From NCBI GenBank assembly GCA_035252155.1, contig DATFDL010000451.1:1-14184 (forward strand): a DNA stretch of 14,184 bases, in the 5' to 3' direction. This document shows, piece by piece, positions 7,678-13,954 of this stretch (the first letter of the stretch is position 1; each line of letters begins with the position of its first letter). Source of the DNA: JAICLL01 sp035252155. Lineage in GTDB: Bacteria; Planctomycetota; Planctomycetia; Pirellulales; JAICIG01. The translations under genes and the position numbers were made by a program. The notes below the pieces were generated by a model, which worked only from the letters and a program-made list of their open reading frames with translations, did no database searches and was not told the DNA's origin.

Positions 7678-7697
7678 AAAACCGAATCAGCGATTCG
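7672..7697 (-). terminator. Intrinsic terminator of the ric-usp operon
   Basis: On the minus strand CGAATC and GATTCG (7692-7697 and 7683-7688) form a perfect 6-bp stem around a 3-base loop, followed by a T-rich run (GTTTTCTATTT). The TGA at 7687-7689, the natural-looking end of the decayed DUF3365 gene, falls inside the hairpin. The T-run overlaps the stop of the converging HVA1 gene. Confidence 0.55.
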
Positions 7698-8119
7698 TAA
7701 CATCCGCATCTTCCTTGTCCTTCATCGGCACGCTGATGACCAGCGCGGCAAAACGAGCTCATGGCTCGCATGTTCACCACCATCCACTTGGCCTCGACCT
7801 GCGATTGCCTGGCAATTTCGTCAAAGATGTCTTCCATGGCACGGGCGTGCACCATGGCGCGGCTGTCGTGAAAATAGCGATGGTGCAACACTTCCAAGGT
7901 GGCGGCATAGATGCGGTGCATCAACTCCGCACGCTCCCGCGCGACGGCGACCGGCACGCGAAGCGCTTCGTCGGCCGCCTCGGCTGTGCCTGTTGCCTCG
8001 TCGCCGTCGGGCCTGTGCGCCGCATTATTCAAGGGTTCACCGCAAAGCGCGAAGGCGACAAAAAGGACTGTCGTTGCCGTGCCCGCCGCACAGGGACTTG
8101 CCGTGAACTTCACACGCAT
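7687..8119 (-). pseudogene. Decayed Tll0287/DUF3365-type exported haem protein with an internal deletion
   Basis: The gene begins with a signal-like N-terminus (MRVKFTASP then VLFVAFALCGEP). It continues with LMHRIYAATLEVLHHRYFHDSRAMV and AMEDIFDEIARQSQVEAKWMVVNMRAM, typical of the Tll0287-like (DUF3365) family. In intact members a middle part with a CxxCH haem site follows, and the protein ends in something like RFAGLVISVPVK. Here the original frame leaves the family after NMRAM, and the expected ending (RFAALVISVPMKDKED to a TGA at 7687) appears immediately but in another frame. I infer an out-of-frame internal deletion that removed the haem-binding segment. Read in one frame the product would run on to 7565 with unrelated residues. 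The ATG overlaps the upstream stop (TAATG), so it was the last gene of the operon. Confidence 0.65.
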
Positions 8120-9021
8120 TACTTCACTCCTGAGGTCACGTCAATGAACGCCGCGCTGGGCCGGTGGTCCCGGCCCTCCTTGCCGGCTTCGGCGACCAGC
8201 ATCGACAGCCGCGGCAACTCGCGCCGCAGGTAGTTGTGGTGCGTTGATTTGATATGGTCGCACAACTCGGCAATCGACATTTGATACCAATCGGTGCCGG
8301 TTTCGCGATACGCTGGCCGCATTTTTGCGGCGAGTTCATCGGCGATGTGGCGCGGGTCGAGTCCTTTCTCGCGGCAAACGTCCACCAGACGCTTGTCGCC
8401 CTCCCATACGACATCGATGCCGTGCGCATTGAAGACGCTGTAAAGTTGGGGCCGATGAGCGGCCCATGCCCGCACGGTCCGATGCAGATCGGAGCCTGTG
8501 GCGGCGTGTCGCGGCTCGCCGGCCGCCTTGGTCAAGTTCTGTCGTCCGCCGTTGTACCCCGCGCCTTGCTGGGTGGCGTCATCGGCTGCACCCCACGCGG
8601 ACTTCGGCGATCGGTAGGTAATGACGGGGCAATGGGCAGTGCGCAGGAGTTTTTCCGCGGTACTGCCGGCCAGCAACCGGGCGAGCCGAGAGCGGTCGTG
8701 CATGCCGATGACGATGGTTTCGGCGTGCTCGCGATCGGCCAGTTTGACGATTTCGTCCGCCGGGTCGCCGTACAGCAACCGATATTCGCACACCACGCCG
8801 TGGTCTGGCGGCGCCATCGTCTTGAGTTTTGCCAGCTCTTCAACCGAAGGCTGCGGCTCCTCGTCGAAAAGCTCGCCGATGGGGTATTCCTCCAGTTCAG
8901 AGACATGGGCGATCAGCAACTTCGCGCCGCGGTCGCGAGCCAGCGACGTTGCGTAGGTCAACGCGTGATTTGCCGACTCCGAATAATCGGTCGCGACCAG
9001 GATGGTTTTCGAACTAGGCAT
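8119..9021 (-). CDS. Universal stress protein fused to ScdA_N-like module, hemerythrin domain truncated
   Basis: Residues 1-137 form a UspA domain (KTILVATDYSESANHAL, then TIVIGMHDRSRLARLLAGSTAEKLL). In the nucleotide motif the usual second Gly is Asp109 (GMHD rather than GxxG), so ATP binding is uncertain. Residues 178-235 are an ScdA_N-like module, but the CC pair typical of that module is replaced by VV (GIDVVWEGDKRL). Residues 248-279 (IAELCDHIKSTHHNYLRRELPRLSMLVAEAG) match the first helix of a Ric-type hemerythrin domain, after which only about 20 unrelated residues follow, so the di-iron site cannot form. The start has an excellent GAGGAGG ribosome binding site. It lies 12 bases after the ric gene and overlaps the next gene by one base. 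Likely role: stress signalling or remnant partner of Ric; uncertain. Confidence 0.85.
   Translation of the reverse strand: MPSSKTILVATDYSESANHALTYATSLARDRGAKLLIAHVSELEEYPIGELFDEEPQPSVEELAKLKTMAPPDHGVVCEYRLLYGDPADEIVKLADREHAETIVIGMHDRSRLARLLAGSTAEKLLRTAHCPVITYRSPKSAWGAADDATQQGAGYNGGRQNLTKAAGEPRHAATGSDLHRTVRAWAAHRPQLYSVFNAHGIDVVWEGDKRLVDVCREKGLDPRHIADELAAKMRPAYRETGTDWYQMSIAELCDHIKSTHHNYLRRELPRLSMLVAEAGKEGRDHRPSAAFIDVTSGVK
8158..8176. repeat. GC palindrome at the hemerythrin truncation point
   Basis: GGGCCGG and CCGGCCC flank a 5-base spacer, a perfect 7-bp stem. It lies inside the last 20 codons of the USP fusion gene, exactly where the hemerythrin similarity stops, so it may mark a deletion junction. 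It could also be chance in GC-rich DNA. Confidence 0.5.
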
Positions 9022-9033
9022 TGCGAGTCCTCC

Positions 9034-9762
9034 TCAAGGCCCCTTCGCGGCCAGCGCCGATTCACGCCGCATCGCTCGTGGAAAGAGGAAACGGTTTTCC
9101 TCGTAGACGTTCTGGTGCAGGTTCATTTCCAGTTCCCACAAGCCGTCGAGCAACGATTGGTAGGTCTGGCAGACGTCGGGCGGAGCGACAAAACCGTGCG
9201 TCAACTCGCGCATCCGGAGCAACTCGGCGTCGATCGTGTCGTGGTCCTCTTCCAGCGAATTGATCAGGCTCGCCAGAGCATGTCGATCTTCCGCCGGGTG
9301 CATCGCAGCCAACTCGCGGATTACCGGAAACAACTCGCGCTCTTCGCGTTCGATGTGCGATTCGAGCGCTGCGCGGAATTGTTGAAACGCCGCGGCCAAC
9401 TCTCGCGTCTCCGGGTGGTTTTGGGAGTTGGAGTAGGTAGCCTCGACTTTGTCCAACAGCGACGCCAACCTTGGCAGCTCGCATCGGTAGAAGGCGTGAT
9501 GCACGTTCTCCAGATGCTGGCACAATTCGGCCAACGGGGCGGTCGCCCAATCGGCCCCGATTTCGTGGTGCGTGAGGCCGCTGAAGCGATCCAGCTCCGC
9601 CTTGACCATCATCGGGTCGAGGCTACGCTCGCGGCATAAGACCGCCAGCGAGGTGTCGGCGTCGCGGCAAAGGTCGAAGCCGCGATGCGTAAGTAGCCGG
9701 GCAAGCCCCGGCCGAAACGCAAGCCACTCGTGAACGGTACTGTGTTCATCGGGACGGTTCAT
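9034..9762 (-). CDS. Ric/YtfE/ScdA-type hemerythrin di-iron protein (iron-sulfur repair)
   Basis: This 242-residue protein has an N-terminal ScdA_N-like module (residues 8-60, GFDLCRDADTSLAVLC) and a complete hemerythrin HHE domain. Ligand candidates are His88/His89, His136 with Glu140, His174 and His216, with a glutamate in EENRFLFPRA. Ric proteins donate iron to repair Fe-S clusters damaged by nitric oxide or peroxide. The chosen ATG at 9762 has a perfect GGAGGT sequence a few bases upstream; residues in the open frame above it are not family-like. Only one of the usual two cysteines remains in the ScdA_N motif. It leads an operon with the USP fusion and the decayed haem protein. A 34-base dyad lies about 70 bases upstream and may control it. 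Confidence 0.9.
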   Translation of the reverse strand: MNRPDEHSTVHEWLAFRPGLARLLTHRGFDLCRDADTSLAVLCRERSLDPMMVKAELDRFSGLTHHEIGADWATAPLAELCQHLENVHHAFYRCELPRLASLLDKVEATYSNSQNHPETRELAAAFQQFRAALESHIEREERELFPVIRELAAMHPAEDRHALASLINSLEEDHDTIDAELLRMRELTHGFVAPPDVCQTYQSLLDGLWELEMNLHQNVYEENRFLFPRAMRRESALAAKGP

Positions 9763-9830
9763 GATGACCTCCGGGTGCTCGACAGGTCGTCTCTCGCAAA
9801 TGACAGGCCCATCTCGATTTCGAAGTGTGC

Positions 9831-9864
9831 CTCTCTTACTTGCAACGAAAATCAAGCCTGAGAG
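9831..9864. promoter_or_regulatory. Imperfect dyad, possible operator between the divergent ric and cupin operons
   Basis: The order CTCTC-N3-CTTG-N10-CAAG-N3-GAGAG is symmetric about 9847/9848, with nine exact pairs in two blocks per arm. It lies in the 295-base divergent gap, 69 bases upstream of the ric start. On the minus strand one half reads CTTGAT, like an FNR/CRP half-site, but the spacing between halves is two bases too long for a standard FNR box. Confidence 0.4.
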
Positions 9865-9896
9865 AGCCAATCGCCCGTGTTGCCGCGCCCCCTCCG

Positions 9897-9914
9897 GCGT
9901 GCGGAAACGCACGC
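9897..9914 (+). other. Perfect hairpin with GAAA tetraloop upstream of the cupin gene
   Basis: GCGTGCG, GAAA, CGCACGC: a perfect 7-bp stem capped, on the plus strand, by a GNRA-type tetraloop, extendable by one G-U pair. No T-run follows, so it is not an obvious terminator. It could be a leader RNA structure for the cupin operon or a protein binding site. Apart from this and the dyad, I see nothing else of note in the gap 9763-10057. Confidence 0.5.
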
Positions 9915-10057
9915 TCTGTGCGAATGTGTCACGCCCCACCGACAGACTACGGAGGCGGCGGGCGGCTAAAGTCGCGGCATCGTTGTTGCTAAAAAACGAT
10001 TGGTATCAGTTTCTTGCGGATGCTGGTGCTATTCACACTTGAAAGGAGTGCTCTACC

Positions 10058-10384
10058 ATGGCCATTCATCATGCCGTCTCGGCGGAAGTTTTTGACGTTC
10101 GACCCTTGGGACCTCGGGTAAAAGAATCGAAAACCAATGTGCTGGTGAAGACCGACACGCTGGAAGTGATCCGGCTTGTCCTGCCCGCCGGCAAGCAATT
10201 GCCGCCGCACCGGGTGGAAGGCGAGATCACGGTGCAGTGCCTGGAAGGCCGCATCGCGTTCGACGCCGACGGCACGCTGCACGAGCTGGCACAAGGCCAG
10301 ATGCTTTACCTCGAGGGCGGGGCCACGCATGCTCTGCGGGGAATTGAAGATTCGTCGGTGCTGGTCACGATTCTGCTGAGGTGA
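10058..10384 (+). CDS. Small single-domain cupin
   Basis: The 108-residue product is a compact cupin_2 barrel. The first motif region reads LPAGKQLPPHRVEGEITVQCLEGRI, with candidate metal ligands His51 and Glu56. The second is GQMLYLEGGATHALRGIED, with His91. Small cupins of this type bind a metal and may act as dioxygenase-like or sensor proteins; the substrate cannot be told from sequence. An AAGGAG lies nine bases before the ATG. It is the first gene of a plus-strand run facing away from the ric operon, and the DUF488 gene follows after four bases, so the two are surely co-transcribed. Confidence 0.87.
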   Translation: MAIHHAVSAEVFDVRPLGPRVKESKTNVLVKTDTLEVIRLVLPAGKQLPPHRVEGEITVQCLEGRIAFDADGTLHELAQGQMLYLEGGATHALRGIEDSSVLVTILLR

Positions 10385-10388
10385 CGTC

Positions 10389-10757
10389 ATGTTCCAGCTC
10401 AAGCGTGCGTACGAGCCGGCGTCGCGCGACGACGGCTGCCGAGTGCTGGTCGAGCGGCTCTGGCCGCGGGGCGTAAGCAAATCGCGGGCGAAGATCGACG
10501 CCTGGCTCAAAGACATCGCTCCCAGCGCCGCACTGCGCAAGTGGTACGGGCACGATCCCGAGCGGTGGGCCGATTTCCGCCGCCGCTATTGGCAAGAGCT
10601 GCGTTCGCATCCCGAAGCGGTGGCCGAGTTGCGTGCGAAACAGCGCCAGGGCAAGGTGACGCTCGTCTACGCGGCCCACGATCAGGAGCACAGCGGCGCG
10701 TTGGCATTGAAACAGTTTCTTGCCCGCACTAACCCGAAGCGCAAGCAAGGTAGCTGA
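10389..10757 (+). CDS. DUF488 family (YeaO-like) protein
   Basis: The 122-residue product starts MFQLKRAYEPASRDDGCRVLVERLWPRGVSKSRAKIDAWLKDIAPS, the hallmark of the DUF488/YeaO family, with the usual WYGHDPERWADFRRRYWQEL and VTLVYAAHDQEHSGALALKQFL following. The biochemical role is not established. GAGGTG, spanning the cupin stop codon region, serves as ribosome binding site. The last eight residues (NPKRKQGS) come from a copy of the dispersed 20-base repeat, so the native C-terminus has been replaced or extended by repeat DNA. Confidence 0.88.
   Translation: MFQLKRAYEPASRDDGCRVLVERLWPRGVSKSRAKIDAWLKDIAPSAALRKWYGHDPERWADFRRRYWQELRSHPEAVAELRAKQRQGKVTLVYAAHDQEHSGALALKQFLARTNPKRKQGS
10731..10750 (+). 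repeat. Dispersed 20-base repeat, copy C (NPKRKQG)
   Basis: Differs from copies A and B at two positions (18 of 20 identical). It is read in frame as residues 115-121 of the DUF488 protein and is followed two codons later by the stop (TAG CTG A context), so it forms the C-terminal tail. Confidence 0.8.
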
Positions 10758-10858
10758 CCTGAGACCGGCGCATTTTTTGCGAAGAGCGATAAAACAGACC
10801 CAATCCAAACTCGCCGCGAGCTCTGCCGCGGCTAAGCTACGATGAGGAGTGATCGTCA

Positions 10859-11254
10859 ATGTTCAGTGAACGTGTTCAAACCGAGCGATTGCAGGGACGT
10901 TCGCCGGGCAATGGCCCGAGGGAGCTAGACCGCCGCCGCTTGAATCCCTCGCGCGAACGAATCGCGCGGCGCGCTTATCAGATCTGGCAAGGCCGAGGTT
11001 GCCCGTGCGGCACGGAAGCTCAAGATTGGGCGCAGGCCGAGGCCGAGCTGAGGGCCGCCCAGTATTTCCGTGCGGGTAAGCTCGAGGCGCGCCGGAAGCA
11101 CCGCTCCGCGGCGGTCAAGTGCGAACAATCTCCGGGACGCCGGACCGACGAGCAGTGCGATATTGTTGAAGAGGCATCGATGGAATCGTTTCCCGCCAGC
11201 GATGCACCGGCCTGGATTTATGGCGCAGGCGGCTCCCCGCGGAAGCCGCGATGA
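10859..11254 (+). CDS. DUF2934 protein with C-terminal ESFPASD-type motif
   Basis: The 131-residue protein has a DUF2934 segment at about residues 32-66 (RERIARRAYQIWQGRGCPCG, then DWAQAEAEL), a short helical motif common in small stress-associated proteins. A second conserved motif near the C-terminus, VEEASMESFPASDAPAWI, matches a short sequence seen in many small bacterial proteins of unknown function. The linker is basic and low-complexity. GAGGAG lies upstream of the ATG with slightly long spacing. It sits 101 bases after the DUF488 gene; that gap holds only a GC hairpin (10813-10832). The product has no signal peptide. Function unknown. Confidence 0.8.
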   Translation: MFSERVQTERLQGRSPGNGPRELDRRRLNPSRERIARRAYQIWQGRGCPCGTEAQDWAQAEAELRAAQYFRAGKLEARRKHRSAAVKCEQSPGRRTDEQCDIVEEASMESFPASDAPAWIYGAGGSPRKPR

Positions 11255-11308
11255 TGCCACGCGTAGTTTAGGCACGAAAACACCACCTTGAGCAAAGGAG
11301 CGCACGAA

Positions 11309-11653
11309 ATGAGCGATCCCCAGATTGCCACCGAAACACGCCTGCGAATGACCGTCGACGAGTTGCAATCGCGGCTCAAACGCGGCGAAGCCGCCACCAT
11401 TTTAGACGCGCGCAACGACAAGGCCTGGCGCACCAGCCCCGTGAAGATCGCGGGCGCCATTCGTTACCCTTCGGCCCCCGATCCGTCGTGGCCGAAAGAC
11501 CGCTTGACGGTGGTGTACTGAACGTGACCGGCCGAACAAGCCAGCGCCCGTGCGGCGCTATCACTTCGCGAGCAAGGGTTTCAACACGCCTTTGCGTTAG
11601 AAGGCGGTTTCGATGCCTGGGTCTCGGCGAGCGGATCGATCGAGCCGAAATGA
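11309..11653 (+). CDS. Rhodanese-like protein with two in-frame TGA codons, predicted selenoprotein (Sec71, Sec73)
   Basis: Read with both TGA codons as selenocysteine, the product has 114 residues. It starts at the ATG at 11309, with AAGGAG eight bases upstream. MTVDELQSRLKRGEAATILDARNDKAW and VKIAGAIRYP form the first half of a single rhodanese domain. LREQGFQHAFALEGGFDAWV forms the second half, in the same frame, ending at a TGA at 11651. Between them the active-site loop reads Y-TGA-T-TGA-PAEQASARAAL, where related rhodaneses have YCTCP(N/H)EASS. Both interruptions therefore sit at the two cysteine positions, and one of them is the catalytic nucleophile. Rhodaneses transfer sulfane sulfur; selenocysteine versions of the family are known. 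The alternative is a pseudogene with two nonsense mutations, or termination after Tyr70. Selenocysteine machinery is not in the window. Confidence 0.7.
11524..11564 (+). promoter_or_regulatory. Candidate bacterial SECIS hairpin in the rhodanese gene
   Basis: AGCGCC (11543-11548) and GGCGCT (11554-11559) form a perfect 6-bp stem with the apical loop CGTGC, whose second base is G. The loop G at 11550 lies 28 bases after the first TGA and 22 after the second, within the 16-37 range described for bacterial SECIS elements. An outer pairing GTGA (11524-11527) with TCAC (11561-11564) would put the second TGA at the base of the structure, but leaves a large one-sided bulge. Confidence 0.5.
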
Positions 11654-11705
11654 CGGCCTAGCCCTAATCGCTCTCCCCTCGATCGAGAGAAATTCACTCC
11701 GGTCG

Positions 11706-12584
11706 TCAAATCGCTGGCGGTGTCGAGTGGTGAAAGCGGCTAATGACGTCCCACGCCTCGGCGGGCGTTTCGGCATAGCTAATCAAGTCGAGGTGTTCGT
11801 CGGCAATCGTGCCTTCGTCGGCAAGAAAATGGAAATCGATCACCTGTTCCCAGTACTGCCGGCCAAACAGCACGATGGGAATCTCTTGCATGCGGTGCGT
11901 CTGGCGCAGCGTGAGGGCGTCAAGCAGCTCATCCAGCGTCCCAAATCCACCGGGAAAAACGATCAGCGCCTTGGCCCGCAGCAAGAAATGCATCTTGCGC
12001 ATGGCGAAATAATGGAACTGAAAGCACAGATCGGGCGTGATATATGGGTTGGGCATCTGCTCGGCCGGCAGCGAGATGTTCAACCCGATCGACTTGCCGC
12101 CGGCTTCCGACGCGCCGCGATTGCCGGCCTCCATGATGCCCGGCCCGCCGCCGGTGACGATCACATAATGCGCCGTGCCGCCCGCCTGCGACTCGGTGGT
12201 GACCAGCCGGGCAAACTCGCGCGCCGCTTCGTAATATTGACTTTTCGCAAGCAGCCGCCGCGACCGTTCGACCTGCCGGGCCAGCCGCGGGTCGTCGGGC
12301 GACGACCGCAGCGCGATTTCGGCCCGTGCCAGCCGGCCTTCGGCCTGCTGTTGCTCGACGATTTGCGTGCTGCCGAAAAGCACAATCGTCGAGGCCACGC
12401 GATGCTCTTCCAGCAACAGTTCGGGCTTGAGCAGTTCCAACTGCATCCGCACCGGGCGCAGCTCGGGCCGGCTCAGAAAAGCAGTATCGCGCTCCGGCAA
12501 CAGATAGCTGGCCGAATTGAGGATCGCCTGAACGTTCAGGTTGAGATCTTTGGCATGCGTCGCTTGAAAGGTTGGATCTGCCAT
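11706..12584 (-). CDS. LOG-family (TIGR00730) nucleotide-processing protein
   Basis: The 292-residue protein carries the Rossmann-like LOG signatures VTGGGPGIMEAGNRGASEAGG (start near residue 143), the conserved R196-K197 in FAMRKMHF, and PGGFGTLDEL at 211-220. LOG proteins act as phosphoribohydrolases on nucleoside monophosphates (cytokinin-type activity, or AMP/GMP cleavage as in PpnN); which substrate applies here is unknown. About 60 residues precede the core, and the variable insert at 80-125 (charged, helical) is longer than in minimal LOG proteins. The ATG at 12584 has no Shine-Dalgarno sequence, but a -10-like CATAAT lies only eight bases upstream, suggesting a leaderless transcript. 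It converges on the rhodanese gene with a 52-base gap that holds a short CTCTC/GAGAG hairpin. Confidence 0.88.
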   Translation of the reverse strand: MADPTFQATHAKDLNLNVQAILNSASYLLPERDTAFLSRPELRPVRMQLELLKPELLLEEHRVASTIVLFGSTQIVEQQQAEGRLARAEIALRSSPDDPRLARQVERSRRLLAKSQYYEAAREFARLVTTESQAGGTAHYVIVTGGGPGIMEAGNRGASEAGGKSIGLNISLPAEQMPNPYITPDLCFQFHYFAMRKMHFLLRAKALIVFPGGFGTLDELLDALTLRQTHRMQEIPIVLFGRQYWEQVIDFHFLADEGTIADEHLDLISYAETPAEAWDVISRFHHSTPPAI

Positions 12585-12592
12585 ACGTTAGC

Positions 12593-12620
12593 ATTATGCG
12601 CCGCGGCCGAGAAAGAACAA
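12593..12620 (-). promoter_or_regulatory. Possible promoter of the LOG gene, leaderless
   Basis: On the minus strand TTGTTC (12615-12620) and CATAAT (12593-12598) are 16 bases apart. The -10 matches five of six positions. The ATG at 12584 begins eight bases after the -10, so transcription would start at or next to the start codon, consistent with the missing ribosome binding site. Confidence 0.35.
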
Positions 12621-12701
12621 TCTCCACGGTTGCTTGAGGGCAGAAGCTTCGGCTAAAACTCAGTTCGACCATACTCCCTCCTCAAACAGCGCCGTGAGGC
12701 C

Positions 12702-13946
12702 ATGAACGCGCCGCCAGGACCATTCGTGCCCGAAAATGGCGATCCTCAGCAACCTTCCGGGGCCGACCCGCGACGGCGGCTGGAATTTTTGCAAATGGGT
12801 CCGAACGACGCCCATCGGCTGCGCGGCATGGTGGCCGATTTTCAACAGTGGGCGGATGATTTTGTCGAGGTCTTCTACAAGCACCTGTTCGCCTTTCCAG
12901 AGACTGCCCGGTTCTTGCAGTCGCCGGCCACGGTCGCCTGGCTCAAACAGGCCCAGCAAGAGCACTTTCGATCGATGCTCGAGGCCGAGTGGGACGACGA
13001 TTACTTTCAGCGGCGGCACACGGTAGGGCTGGCGCATGCCGAGGTGGGCATCGAGCCGCAGCCCTTTCTGGGCGCCTACAACCAATACGTGCAATACAGC
13101 TTTCGGCGGCTGGCCGAACTGTGTGCGGGCGACGTCGATGGGTTCATGGAGCAGACGTTGTCGCTGCTGAAGGCGATTTTCTTTGATATCGGCCTGACGC
13201 TCGACGCCTACTTTGCCCAATCGACGCACAAGCTGCGGCAGGCACTCGACATGTATTGGAAAGCGAATGTTGAGCTACGGCAGTTCGCCCAGCTTACATC
13301 GCACGATTTGAAGACGCCGCTGGCCACGGTGGCCAATCTCTGCGACGAGGCGCTCGACGAGTTCGGCGAGCAAATGCCCGACACGGCCCGCGACCTGGTC
13401 GCGGCCGCCAAAGCACGCACCTTTCGCATGAGCCGGATGATCGACGAGTTGCTGGCTTCGGCCGTGACGATGGAGCGCGGCGAACAAAACGCGGCCATCG
13501 ATGCTCAACAGTCGCTCGACGAAGCGCTGGAGCTCACGCGTCCCTTGCTCGACCAACGCGGCGTCGAAGTCGAATTGGTGCGTCCGCTGCCGCGCGTGTG
13601 GGGAAACCAGGTGCGGCTGCGCGAAGCGTTTGTCAATCTGCTCACCAACGCCGCCAAGTTCATCGAGCGGCGGCCCGCGCGGGTGACGATCGACGCGCAA
13701 GTACAGGGTAATCGAGCAACCATCGTGGTGGCCGACAACGGGCCGGGCATCCCCGCCGATGAGCTGCAAAAAATCTTCGTGCCCTTCCGCCGCTTACCGA
13801 CCAGCCGCGAGCAACCTGGCTCGGGCCTGGGGCTTTACTTCACCAGGAGCCTGATCACGCAGCAAGAAGGGCGGATTTGGGCCACCAGCCAGCTTGGGCA
13901 AGGCAGCCAATTCCACATCGAGCTGCGGCTGGCAGAGCGAGTGTAA
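12702..13946 (+). CDS. Protoglobin-coupled sensor histidine kinase
   Basis: This 414-residue soluble kinase joins a protoglobin sensor domain (about residues 25-180) to HisKA and HATPase domains. The likely proximal haem ligand is His112 in RRHTVGLAHAEVGIEPQPF, with FLGAYNQYVQYSFRRL following as in globin-coupled sensors. The phosphoacceptor is His201 in QFAQLTSHDLKTPL. ATP-binding boxes are intact: N box NLLTNAAKF (Asn316), G1 DNGPGIP (345-351) and G2 GSGLGL (373-378). No membrane segment is present, so it probably senses cytoplasmic O2, NO or CO. The start is uncertain: GAGG lies only two bases before the ATG. A sigma-54/Fis-type regulator converges on it eight bases downstream and could be the partner, though a tail-to-tail layout is unusual for a cognate pair. 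Confidence 0.9.
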   Translation: MNAPPGPFVPENGDPQQPSGADPRRRLEFLQMGPNDAHRLRGMVADFQQWADDFVEVFYKHLFAFPETARFLQSPATVAWLKQAQQEHFRSMLEAEWDDDYFQRRHTVGLAHAEVGIEPQPFLGAYNQYVQYSFRRLAELCAGDVDGFMEQTLSLLKAIFFDIGLTLDAYFAQSTHKLRQALDMYWKANVELRQFAQLTSHDLKTPLATVANLCDEALDEFGEQMPDTARDLVAAAKARTFRMSRMIDELLASAVTMERGEQNAAIDAQQSLDEALELTRPLLDQRGVEVELVRPLPRVWGNQVRLREAFVNLLTNAAKFIERRPARVTIDAQVQGNRATIVVADNGPGIPADELQKIFVPFRRLPTSREQPGSGLGLYFTRSLITQQEGRIWATSQLGQGSQFHIELRLAERV

Positions 13947-13954
13947 TTATTGGC

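Noticed and set aside
8254..9639. Long open frame on the plus strand (461 codons)
   Set aside because: It runs antisense to the USP fusion and Ric genes, both with clear domains and ribosome binding sites; its translation has no family likeness and reflects GC-rich codon usage.
9839..9856. FNR/NnrR-type box (CTTGAT half-site)
   Set aside because: The two half-sites are separated by ten bases between TTG and CAA instead of eight, so it does not fit the consensus; kept only as an unnamed dyad.
9989..10540. Open frame on the minus strand opposite the cupin and DUF488 genes
   Set aside because: Both plus-strand genes are well supported; the antisense translation resembles no family.
10771..10784. 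Terminator after the DUF488 gene (CGCA, T-run, TGCG)
   Set aside because: The stem is only four base pairs and the T-run is in the loop rather than after the stem.
10813..10832. GCCGCG/CGCGGC hairpin upstream of the DUF2934 gene
   Set aside because: A 6-bp GC stem with an 8-base loop and no T-run is easily expected by chance in such GC-rich DNA.
11519..11530. Simple frameshift explanation for the broken rhodanese
   Set aside because: The downstream half continues in the same frame as the upstream half; only the two TGA codons interrupt it.
11613..12656. Long open frame on the plus strand (347 codons)
   Set aside because: Antisense to the LOG-family gene, which has intact signatures; it also overlaps the rhodanese tail in another frame.
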